Positions 1 through 5,294 of a stretch of DNA of 5,813 nt are shown one piece after another. The position numbers and the translations under genes are program-made. Each line of letters starts with the position of its first letter. The first letter of the stretch is position 1. This DNA comes from Limisphaerales bacterium (lineage in GTDB: Bacteria; Verrucomicrobiota; Verrucomicrobiia; Limisphaerales; UBA11358): contig PKZR01000258.1 of assembly GCA_003133815.1 (NCBI GenBank), positions 1 through 5,813 on the forward strand, given 5' to 3'. The notes beneath the pieces are model-generated. The model had not been told where the DNA came from. It saw only the letters and a program-made list of their open reading frames with translations, and did no database searches.

Positions 1-497
1 CGGATGACGAAATCCTGTTCGGTCAGGCCAAACGAGCGCAGCGTGTCAATGAGCAGTGCGATGAGTTCCGCGTCCGCCGCCGGATCGGATTCGCCGATAA
101 TGTCGGCATTGAACTGGAAATGCTCGCGCAATCGGCCTTTCTGCTGGCGTTCATAGCGGAAGAGCTGCGGCAGCGCGAACCACTTGATGGGTTTTTTGTA
201 ATTGCGTTCGTGCGCGGCGACCATGCGCGCGAGCGTCGGTGTCATTTCAGGACGCAGCGAAACGGCGCGCTCGCCCTTGTCTGTGAAGTTATAAAGCTGG
301 CCGACAATTTCCTCACCGCTCTTCGTTGTAAAAAGTTCGAGCGGCTCAAGCGGCGGCCCGTCGTATTCGCGGAAATTGTAGCGCTTGGCCGTATCGCGCC
401 ATTTGTCAAAAATAAACTGACGCGCGTCGGCGCTCCATGTGTCGGTGTGCGGGAGCGGTTCGGGATAAAAATCTCTGAATCCGGGCAATCGTTCCAT
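1..497 (-). CDS. hisS: Histidyl-tRNA synthetase, N-terminal part (3' end beyond the window)
   Basis: Class II aminoacyl-tRNA synthetase that activates histidine with ATP and charges tRNA-His in the cytoplasm. The 165 visible residues begin MERLPGFRDFYPE, a typical HisS start. They continue with the TxxSGEEIVGQLYNF segment (about residues 58-72), the LRPEMTPTLAR block (about 81-91) and class II motif 2, FRYERQQKGRLREHFQF (about 115-131), whose arginine contacts ATP. Bacterial HisS is usually 420-500 residues, so roughly the first third is present and the gene leaves the left edge intact and in frame. The ATG at 497 is the only start that puts the LPGFRDFYP motif at the N-terminus. No Shine-Dalgarno sequence precedes it. 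It lies only about 30 bp downstream of the palindrome at 527-584. A TAAAAT at 514-519 could be a -10 element giving a very short leader, but no good -35 accompanies it. The family call is near certain; how the gene is transcribed is not. Confidence 0.96.
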   Translation of the reverse strand, partial: MERLPGFRDFYPEPLPHTDTWSADARQFIFDKWRDTAKRYNFREYDGPPLEPLELFTTKSGEEIVGQLYNFTDKGERAVSLRPEMTPTLARMVAAHERNYKKPIKWFALPQLFRYERQQKGRLREHFQFNADIIGESDPAADAELIALLIDTLRSFGLTEQDFVI

Positions 498-526
498 GCC
501 GCAAAGTTAAGAGATTTTACTGAAGT

Positions 527-585
527 GTTAAAGCGTTGAATTGTTGAATCGGGAAATCACCGATTCAACAATTCATGTTTTAACG
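527..585. repeat. Palindrome made of 8-bp direct-repeat units between the HU/IHF gene and hisS
   Basis: A perfect 16-bp inverted repeat occupies 537-552 and 560-575, around a 7-nt loop (553-559). An outer 6-bp arm, GTTAAA at 527-532, pairs with TTTAAC at 579-584 across a small internal loop. The left arm is also a tandem array with period 8: GTTAAAGC (527-534), GTTGAATT (535-542) and GTTGAATC (543-550). The right arm carries the complementary units, starting GATTCAAC at 562. RNA from either strand would form a long hairpin. It sits downstream of the HU/IHF stop and could act as that gene's terminator or 3' stabiliser, but neither side has a real U-tract (plus strand has only TTTT at 578-581). 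It may instead be a dispersed intergenic repeat. Confidence 0.8.
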
Positions 586-589
586 GGAA

Positions 590-895
590 TTATTTCGTGG
601 GCAGCTTCAATACTTGCATGCGCATTTCCTTGCCGGCTTTGAATTTGACTGTGGATCGGGCTGGAATCTGCACATCGGTCTCCGGCTTGTTGGGATTCCG
701 TCCAACACGCGCCTTGCGGACTTTGACTTCAAACACGCCGAACTTACGAAGTTCCACCTTGTCGCCTTTGGCGAGCGCCTCAGTGATGTAGTCGAGAGTT
801 TTCTGCACCACGGTGAAAATATCCTGCTGGCGGAGGCCGGTTTCGTCGCTGATGCGCATGACGAGATCACGTTTTGTAAGAGTTATATTAGTCAT
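590..895 (-). CDS. HU/IHF-family nucleoid DNA-binding protein
   Basis: A small basic dimeric protein that bends DNA and organises the nucleoid. The 101-residue product matches the family in length and layout. An N-terminal helical dimerisation part (about residues 7-45, KRDLVMRIS..TGL) is followed by the conserved ELRKFGVFEV turn (49-57). The beta-arm DNA-binding signature GRNP is at 65-68, with Pro68 as the likely intercalating residue. The C-terminal IPAR..FKAGKEM block spans 77-91. The arm reads GRNPNKPETDVQIPAR rather than the usual GRNPxTG of HU, so I cannot say HU versus IHF subunit and give no symbol. ATG at 895 is chosen because it puts the family N-terminus at residue 7. An in-frame TTG at 925 would add ten residues unlike the family. 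No Shine-Dalgarno sequence is visible. A possible promoter lies at 924-952, inside the end of the small upstream ORF. Confidence 0.95.
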   Translation of the reverse strand: MTNITLTKRDLVMRISDETGLRQQDIFTVVQKTLDYITEALAKGDKVELRKFGVFEVKVRKARVGRNPNKPETDVQIPARSTVKFKAGKEMRMQVLKLPTK

Positions 896-923
896 ATGTT
901 TTGGGGGTTGATCTAATTGACAC

Positions 924-952
924 AATATTTACGCAACGACACAGATTGTCCA
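924..952 (-). promoter_or_regulatory. Candidate sigma-70-type promoter for the HU/IHF-family gene
   Basis: Read on the minus strand, TGGACA (947-952; 5 of 6 matches to TTGACA) is followed after exactly 17 nt by AATATT (924-929; 4 of 6 matches to TATAAT). Transcription would start near position 917, leaving a leader of about 20 nt before the ATG at 895. The -35 lies inside the last codons of the 44-codon ORF. This is a consensus match by eye and could arise by chance in AT-rich sequence. Confidence 0.35.
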
Positions 953-1063
953 GAAATCACTGGCAAGGTTTGTGGCGACACCTTCAGCAGGTGCGGCATA
1001 TAGATAGTCACGAAAATCCGGCAAGTCGGGAATCCAGCCGTAGCGGGAAACTTTGAAGTTCAT
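929..1063 (-). pseudogene. 44-codon ORF resembling the N-terminus of a C1A (papain-like) cysteine peptidase, probably truncated
   Basis: An ATG-to-TAA frame of 44 residues with a plausible AGGG ribosome site four bases before the ATG. Its first half contains RYGWIPDLPDFRDYLYAAP (residues 7-25). That pattern is characteristic of the extreme N-terminus of bacterial papain-family peptidases, which normally continue with a VDLR segment and a catalytic QGxxGSC motif. Here the similarity stops at about residue 25 and the rest (EGVATNLASDFWTICVVA) looks unrelated. There is no catalytic Cys, His or Asn domain, and the HU/IHF gene begins 33 bp downstream. The simplest reading is the 5' stub left after the body of a peptidase gene was deleted. 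A short functional peptide is possible because the start region still looks translatable. The family link comes from recalled motif similarity only. Confidence 0.5.
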
Positions 1064-1089
1064 AATTCCCTGTTAGCAAAGCCATGGAA

Positions 1090-1103
1090 TTGTGTCCACA
1101 CAA
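1090..1103. repeat. Short dyad TTGTGT-CC-ACACAA between pyrD and the 44-codon ORF
   Basis: A perfect 6-bp inverted repeat with a 2-bp centre, directly upstream of the small ORF and 8 bp past the pyrD stop. On the minus strand the T-run precedes the dyad rather than following it, so it does not fit an intrinsic terminator for pyrD. It might be a protein-binding site, but at this length it could be chance. Confidence 0.3.
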
Positions 1104-1111
1104 AAATAACT

Positions 1112-2203
1112 TTACGTATTTGAACCGATGGCTTCCTGAAAATCTTTCATTCCGGCCACTTTCAATTTTTCATGCAAACCGGCAACAATTTTGCTTGTGA
1201 CGCCCGGCCCTTCAAAAACAAGGCCCGTATAAATCTGCAAAAGCGACGCGCCCGCCGTGATTTTTTCCCACGCGTCATCCGCAGTGAAAACTCCGCCCAC
1301 ACCGATGATTGGCAATTGGCCGCTCGTGCGCTTGAAAATATGGCGGATGATTTCCGTGCTGCGCGCCTGCAAAGGCTTTCCGCTCAAGCCGCCTGGTTCG
1401 GAATAAATTTTTCGTGACACGGATCCGTCTGTTTGAGGCCGTACAATGGTCGTATTTGTGGCAATAATCCCGGCAATGTGACGCAACGAAGCCAGTTGAA
1501 GAATTTCATCCAGAGCCTCGAGGGAAAGATCAGGCGCCACTTTGATCAAAATCGGCCTCTGGATTTTATTATGCTCTTGGAGAGCCGCCAGAATATCATT
1601 CAATGCCGACTTGTCCTGTAATTCACGCAAACCCGGCGTGTTGGGCGAACTGACGTTAACTACAAAAAAATCCGCAAGGTCGCGCAGCGCATGAAATGAC
1701 TTTGCATAATCCTCGGCGGCTTTTTCCAGAGGCGTGATTTTGGATTTGCCTAAATTGATCCCCACAGGATGCTCCGGCCATCGACCGGAGTTTTTCCACC
1801 CGGAAAGCTTATGCGCAAAATATTCCGCGCCGGGATTATTAAATCCCATCCGGTTGACAATTACCTCGTCTGCAATGACACGAAACATTCGGGGCGTTGG
1901 ATTTCCCGGCTGCGCGAGCCATGTCACACCGCCGAGTTCACAGAAACCAAATCCCAGCTTTTCCCAAACTGGAACGGCGACCGCAAACTTGTCCATGCCG
2001 GCAGCGAGGCCAACTGGATTTGGAAATTTCAGGCCAAACACTTTAACGGGCAGTTCCGGCGAAGAGAAAAATTTCCCGATCGCATTGCTGATGAATTCGT
2101 CGCGGCTGGCGCAGGCTAAAGTGTTTAGCGTAAAATCATGTGCTCGTTCCGCGTCTTGGGTGAAAAGCAGCGGGCGGACGAGATTTTTATACGGCCAGCC
2201 CAT
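1112..2203 (-). CDS. pyrD: Dihydroorotate dehydrogenase (quinone), class 2
   Basis: Oxidises (S)-dihydroorotate to orotate in de novo pyrimidine synthesis, passing electrons through FMN to the membrane quinone pool. The 363-residue product begins with the short class 2 membrane-associating helical segment (YKNLVRPLLFTQDAERAHDFTL, split as residues 5-14 and 15-26). The FMN-binding barrel follows: NPVGLAAGMDK (62-72), GGVT (91-94), NRMGFNNPGA (117-126), NVSSPNTPGLRELQ (183-196), ILIKVAPDL (218-226), ATNTT (248-252), GGLSGKPL (271-278), GVGGV (301-305) and the terminal QIYTGLVFEGP. Ser186 in SSPNTPG is the class 2 catalytic base; class 1 enzymes use Cys. Length is slightly above the E. coli enzyme (336). 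The ATG at 2203 gives the expected N-terminus. The gene starts 6 bp after the shc stop, indicating co-transcription. No terminator is visible after its stop. All key residues are intact. Confidence 0.97.
   Translation of the reverse strand: MGWPYKNLVRPLLFTQDAERAHDFTLNTLACASRDEFISNAIGKFFSSPELPVKVFGLKFPNPVGLAAGMDKFAVAVPVWEKLGFGFCELGGVTWLAQPGNPTPRMFRVIADEVIVNRMGFNNPGAEYFAHKLSGWKNSGRWPEHPVGINLGKSKITPLEKAAEDYAKSFHALRDLADFFVVNVSSPNTPGLRELQDKSALNDILAALQEHNKIQRPILIKVAPDLSLEALDEILQLASLRHIAGIIATNTTIVRPQTDGSVSRKIYSEPGGLSGKPLQARSTEIIRHIFKRTSGQLPIIGVGGVFTADDAWEKITAGASLLQIYTGLVFEGPGVTSKIVAGLHEKLKVAGMKDFQEAIGSNT
1772..1795 (+). other. Terminator-like hairpin on the strand antisense to pyrD
   Basis: On the plus strand CTCCGG (1772-1777) pairs with CCGGAG (1785-1790) around a 7-nt loop, followed directly by TTTTT (1791-1795). 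It has the form of a weak intrinsic terminator, but is oriented to stop antisense transcription through pyrD. It may be accidental, since the bases also encode conserved protein sequence. Confidence 0.35.
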
Positions 2204-2209
2204 TTGATT

Positions 2210-4207
2210 TCAAGAGTGTGCGCCGTTTTTCGCCACCGAGCGCGAGCAGATTTTTTTGTAAGTAGCGAGCGCAAGCAGCGGCCATGCGTTGCGATACATG
2301 TCGTATTTCAGATAGAAAACTTTCGGGAAACCAGTGCCGGTCGTCTCGTGTTCCGTCCAAGAGCCGTCTGGATTTTGCGTATGCACCAAAAATTCTATTC
2401 CTCGTTTTAGCGCGGGATTTTCAGGGTCATCAAAGGCGCACAAGCCCATCACCGCCCATGCCGTCTGCGATGCGGTGCTCGGCCCCTGCCCTTTGAAAAC
2501 CGGGTCGTCATAAGTATTGCAACGTTCGCCCCAGCCGCCATCGTCGTGCTGGACGCTTTCGAGCCATGAACGTCCACGTTGCAGCCAGCTTTCACTCATG
2601 TCGAGATTCATCGCGCACATTCCGCGCAATACCTGCCATGTCCCGTAAATGTAATTCACACCCCATCGGCCATACCACGAACCATCTTCTTCCTGATGCG
2701 CGCGGATGAATTCAAGCGCTTCTTGAATCTGATGATGGCCGCTGCTCCAGCCTTCGTAACCGAGCAATTCCAAAATGCGCGCTGTGATGTCGGCACATTC
2801 TGGGTCTAGCATCGCGTTGTGGTCGGCGAATGGAACCTTTTCAAGGATGTTTTTCGTGCAATCCTTGTCGAATGATGCCCAGCCGCCGTCTTTGCATTGA
2901 AACGTCATCATCCATTTCAAGCCACGCCGGAAACATTCATCCCTCTTCTGCGGATTGTCCGTGGGAATTTTCCGCAACGCAAGCAGCACCATCGCCGCGT
3001 CGTCCACGTCGGGGTTCCATTTGTTGTTATACTCAAAAACCCAGCCGCTCGGTTCGACATTCGCCGGATTTTTGTGTACCCAATCACCACGAAAACGGAT
3101 TTCCTTTTCAATCAGCCACTCGGCGGCTTTCTTCATCATGGGATGATTTTCGGAAATGCCGGATTCATGCAGGCAGATCAGGACGATTGCCGTATCCCAG
3201 ACCGGAGAAAAACAAGGCTCGATGCGGACGGAATCCTTTTTCTCGTGCTCCAGCTTTTTCAGTTCATGGGCTGCACGGACAACTTGCGGATGGTCGTCGG
3301 CATAACCAAGTGCCTTGAGGGCGATCAGTGAATTGAGCATCGCCGGAAAAATTGCAGCGAGGCCGTCCGTGCCTTCAAAGCGTTCAAGCATCCATTGCTC
3401 GCATTTTTTTAACGAGGTTTTTCGGAACGGATGGATTTTATGCTCGGCGAACCATTCGGCGAATTTATGCAGGCGATCCAGCCATAGGAAAAAATTTCGC
3501 AGCGAAATTTTTTCCGGATCTGGCGCGAGCGCCAGGTCGCGTTCATGAATTCCGGCGGGATAAAGCTCGTCGAGCGTGACACGGACCGGGTGCGTGGGCT
3601 TGAAATGGTTGATGATGGCCAGTGGCACAAGCATTGAACGCGACCAATTGCTCATCTCCCAAAGGTTGACGTGAAACCATTTTCCAATGAGAACGAAATC
3701 GCAAGGGATCGTCGGGACATATTCCCACGGAAACAGACCGATGAGCGCGAGATACAATTTGGAAAAAGTGTTCATGCGCGGCACACCGCCAAAATGCAGC
3801 GCCACTTCGCGCGCCTTCAACATTCGCGGATCGGTCACTGGCACTCCGGCAAGCTTTAGCGCGAGATACGCCTTGATGGTGGCGTTCACTTCCGACGGGC
3901 CGCCATAATAAATATTCCAGCCGCCGTCCGGCAATTGCATTGAGAAGATGTGGTTGACAGCCTTGCGCTGCCATTCGTGATCAATTTTTCTGTTCCAATG
4001 ATGATATACCACCGTGTCGGATACGAGCGTGGAATCCACCATCAGCTCGCCGACCCAGTAGCCTTCCGGTTTCTGCTCGCCGAGAAGAAATTCCTGGGAC
4101 CGCAGGATTGCGGTTTCCAATTCTTTTGCGAATTCAGTTTGAAATCGGGTTGTCGCGGGCGGCTGCGCCGGCTGAACCCCAGTTTCGCTTTCAGTCAACA
4201 CTTGCAT
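2210..4207 (-). CDS. shc: Squalene-hopene cyclase
   Basis: A membrane-associated (monotopic) class II triterpene cyclase that protonates squalene and folds it into hopene or diplopterol, the entry step of hopanoid synthesis. The 665-residue product has the family's usual length. The catalytic motif DVDD is at 400-403, where Asp402 is the expected proton donor. QW repeats include QLPDGGW (91-97), CKDGGW (438-443), QEEDGSW (505-511), QHDDGGW (553-559) and QNPDGSW (611-617). Other family blocks are SPVWDT (334-339), GRWGVNYIYGTW (513-524), GPSTASQTAWA (575-585) and GTGFPKVFYLKYDMYRN (624-640). By-eye alignment to the recalled Alicyclobacillus enzyme matches Phe365, Trp489, Tyr495, Phe601, Phe605, Tyr609 and Tyr612. 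Phe446 and Arg477 stand at its Tyr420 and His451. Less usual are Asp64, Lys112 and Ala404 at its Glu45, Glu93 and Thr378. The ATG at 4207 has no strong ribosome site. The gene is divergent from dapF and 6 bp upstream of pyrD; no other hopanoid gene is in view. Confidence 0.96.
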   Translation of the reverse strand: MQVLTESETGVQPAQPPATTRFQTEFAKELETAILRSQEFLLGEQKPEGYWVGELMVDSTLVSDTVVYHHWNRKIDHEWQRKAVNHIFSMQLPDGGWNIYYGGPSEVNATIKAYLALKLAGVPVTDPRMLKAREVALHFGGVPRMNTFSKLYLALIGLFPWEYVPTIPCDFVLIGKWFHVNLWEMSNWSRSMLVPLAIINHFKPTHPVRVTLDELYPAGIHERDLALAPDPEKISLRNFFLWLDRLHKFAEWFAEHKIHPFRKTSLKKCEQWMLERFEGTDGLAAIFPAMLNSLIALKALGYADDHPQVVRAAHELKKLEHEKKDSVRIEPCFSPVWDTAIVLICLHESGISENHPMMKKAAEWLIEKEIRFRGDWVHKNPANVEPSGWVFEYNNKWNPDVDDAAMVLLALRKIPTDNPQKRDECFRRGLKWMMTFQCKDGGWASFDKDCTKNILEKVPFADHNAMLDPECADITARILELLGYEGWSSGHHQIQEALEFIRAHQEEDGSWYGRWGVNYIYGTWQVLRGMCAMNLDMSESWLQRGRSWLESVQHDDGGWGERCNTYDDPVFKGQGPSTASQTAWAVMGLCAFDDPENPALKRGIEFLVHTQNPDGSWTEHETTGTGFPKVFYLKYDMYRNAWPLLALATYKKICSRSVAKNGAHS
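3487..3515. repeat. Perfect 14-bp-arm palindrome inside shc
   Basis: GGAAAAAATTTCGC (3487-3500) and its exact reverse complement (3502-3515) flank a single base. It encodes the EKISLRNFF region of the cyclase (about residues 232-240). On both strands the inner GC-containing stem is followed by six Ts, so it resembles a symmetric terminator even though it lies in the reading frame. Confidence 0.85.
3520..3535. repeat. Second palindrome in shc, CTGGCGC-GA-GCGCCAG
   Basis: Perfect 7-bp arms with a 2-bp centre, only 4 bp from the longer palindrome at 3487-3515. It falls in the codons for about residues 225-230 (ALAPD region). Confidence 0.75.
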
Positions 4208-4298
4208 ATTTTGCAGTTATTTCGCTTCATTGAAAAGTTTTTTAATCCCGAGTCATTCTCGTTTTGCTCTTTGGACGCGAACCGGTATCTTTTCGTTC
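4208..4298. promoter_or_regulatory. Divergent intergenic region between shc and the dapF-family gene
   Basis: These 91 bp must hold the promoters for both divergent genes unless they lie inside coding sequence. The stretch is AT-rich (A/T runs around 4207-4213 and 4232-4246), but I find no convincing -35/-10 pair on either strand, no operator-like dyad and no riboswitch-like structure. An in-frame TTG at 4230 could extend the dapF-family protein by 23 residues, but those do not resemble the family. Confidence 0.4.
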
Positions 4299-5156
4299 AT
4301 GCTTTGGTCGTTCACAAAATATCACGCGCTTGGCAATGACTACATTGTCATTGACCCGAAAAACCTGCCTTCGCCGCTGACACCCGCGCAGGTCAAATTA
4401 ATTTGTCACAGGAATTTTGGCGTCGGCTCGGACGGAATTTTGCTTGGGCCGCTGCCGTCCAAGAAGGCGGAGTTCGGGCTACGGATTTTCAATCCTGATG
4501 GCAGCGAGGCGGAAAAAAGCGGAAATGGCCTGCGGATCTTTTCGCGCTATCTCTGGGACAAGAAAATTGTCGGCAGCAAGGAGTTTTCCGTCGAGACAAA
4601 AGGCGGAATTGTCCACTCAACCGTTATGTCACGCGGGAAAATTGTACGTGTGGAAATGGGCAATGTCAGTTTCTGGAGCGACGAGATTCCAGTGGCCGGG
4701 CCCAGACGCGAAGTCATCAACGAGCAAATCCATTTGCGCGGGCTGCAATATCATTTTTGCGCCGCAACGGTCGGCAACCCGCACTGTGTACTCCCGCTGC
4801 CAAAAATCAGCGCGGATCTGGCGAGACAAATCGGGCCGCTGCTGGAAACACACGCACGTTTTCCGAACAGGACGAACGTGCAATTGATGAAAGTTCTGGA
4901 CCGCAAAAACATCCAGATCGAGATTTGGGAGCGCGGCGCGGGCTACACGCTCGCCAGCGGCAGCAGCAGCAGCGCGTCGGCGGCAGTGGCGCACAAGCTT
5001 GGCCTGTGCGACCGCGAGATTTCCGTTCATATGCCGGGCGGAACAATTGAGATTGAGATCGGCGACAATTTTTCAATCCGCATGACGGGCGGCGTGACGA
5101 AAATTGCCGAAGGAGTGTTGGCGAAGGAAATGTTCGGCACGGTCTTTGCGGCCTGA
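4299..5156 (+). CDS. dapF: DapF-family protein (diaminopimelate epimerase-like) with both catalytic Cys positions occupied by Ser
   Basis: Diaminopimelate epimerase converts LL-DAP to meso-DAP for lysine and peptidoglycan, using two cysteines as acid and base without cofactor. The 285-residue product has family length and both pseudo-symmetric halves. Visible motifs are FTKYHALGNDYIVID (5-19), GVGSDGILL (41-49), NPDGSEAEKSGNG (65-77), GNPHCV (159-164), RTNVQ (191-195), and ERGAGYTLASGSSSS (211-225). The residues that bind DAP in the family (Asn of GND, Asn of NxDGS, Asn of GNPH, Asn of RTN, and ER) are all present. The usual CGNG and ACGTG cysteines are Ser74 (codon 4518-4520, AGC) and Ser220 (codon 4956-4958, AGC). 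The fold is therefore secure, but epimerase activity is doubtful: it could be a different isomerase or dehydratase, a binding protein, or a variant that works with serine. The ATG at 4299 is chosen because the family motif starts three residues later. No Shine-Dalgarno sequence is seen, and no U-rich terminator follows. Confidence 0.9.
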   Translation: MLWSFTKYHALGNDYIVIDPKNLPSPLTPAQVKLICHRNFGVGSDGILLGPLPSKKAEFGLRIFNPDGSEAEKSGNGLRIFSRYLWDKKIVGSKEFSVETKGGIVHSTVMSRGKIVRVEMGNVSFWSDEIPVAGPRREVINEQIHLRGLQYHFCAATVGNPHCVLPLPKISADLARQIGPLLETHARFPNRTNVQLMKVLDRKNIQIEIWERGAGYTLASGSSSSASAAVAHKLGLCDREISVHMPGGTIEIEIGDNFSIRMTGGVTKIAEGVLAKEMFGTVFAA

Positions 5157-5193
5157 ATCCATTTTTTACGGCAAAGCTGCGAAGAACATTTTT

Positions 5194-5211
5194 CGATTGT
5201 ATCCACAATCG
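5194..5211. repeat. Small hairpin downstream of the dapF-family gene
   Basis: A perfect 7-bp stem, CGATTGT (5194-5200) and ACAATCG (5205-5211), with an ATCC loop. Past one mismatch the flanking T and A runs add three further pairs. It lies about 37 bp after the dapF-family stop. On the plus strand it is followed by CAAATC rather than a U-tract, so it is at best a weak or factor-assisted terminator for that gene. Confidence 0.4.
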
Positions 5212-5228
5212 CAAATCACAGGCTCTCG

Positions 5229-5265
5229 CAAAAATAAAGACGGCGCGAACTTTCGTCCGCGCCGT
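5229..5265 (-). terminator. Intrinsic terminator of glnA
   Basis: Read on the minus strand, an 11-bp stem (ACGGCGCGGAC pairing with GTTCGCGCCGT, one G-U wobble) closes a GAAA tetraloop (5240-5265). It is followed at once by CTTTATTTTT (5230-5239). The stem is GC-rich, the loop is a stable GNRA type, and the element begins about 30 bp past the glnA stop. On the plus strand the same hairpin is followed by TCCCCAG, so it should terminate glnA transcripts only. Confidence 0.92.
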
Positions 5266-5294
5266 TCCCCAGTTCCTCCGCTGGTATCCAACAA

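Noticed and set aside
120..539. 139-residue plus-strand ORF at the left end
   Set aside because: It lies antisense to a clear hisS reading frame and shows no recognisable family features.
896..925. Upstream TTG start for the HU/IHF gene (ten extra residues)
   Set aside because: The added residues are unlike the family, and the ATG at 895 gives the standard N-terminus and length.
1090..1103. TTGTGTCCACACAA as the pyrD terminator
   Set aside because: The T-run is upstream of the dyad in the direction of pyrD transcription, so it does not form an intrinsic terminator.
2776..2880. Phe and Arg at the Tyr420- and His451-equivalent positions of the squalene-hopene cyclase as signs of lost function
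   Set aside because: From memory, both residues are common in Gram-negative cyclases, so I do not treat them as anomalous.
4230..4298. Upstream TTG start for the dapF-family gene (23 extra residues)
   Set aside because: DapF proteins start within a few residues of the FTKxHALGND motif, and the ATG at 4299 fits that.
4629..5030. 133-residue minus-strand ORF opposite dapF
   Set aside because: It is a shadow of the dapF-family coding sequence, which has clear conserved motifs on the plus strand.
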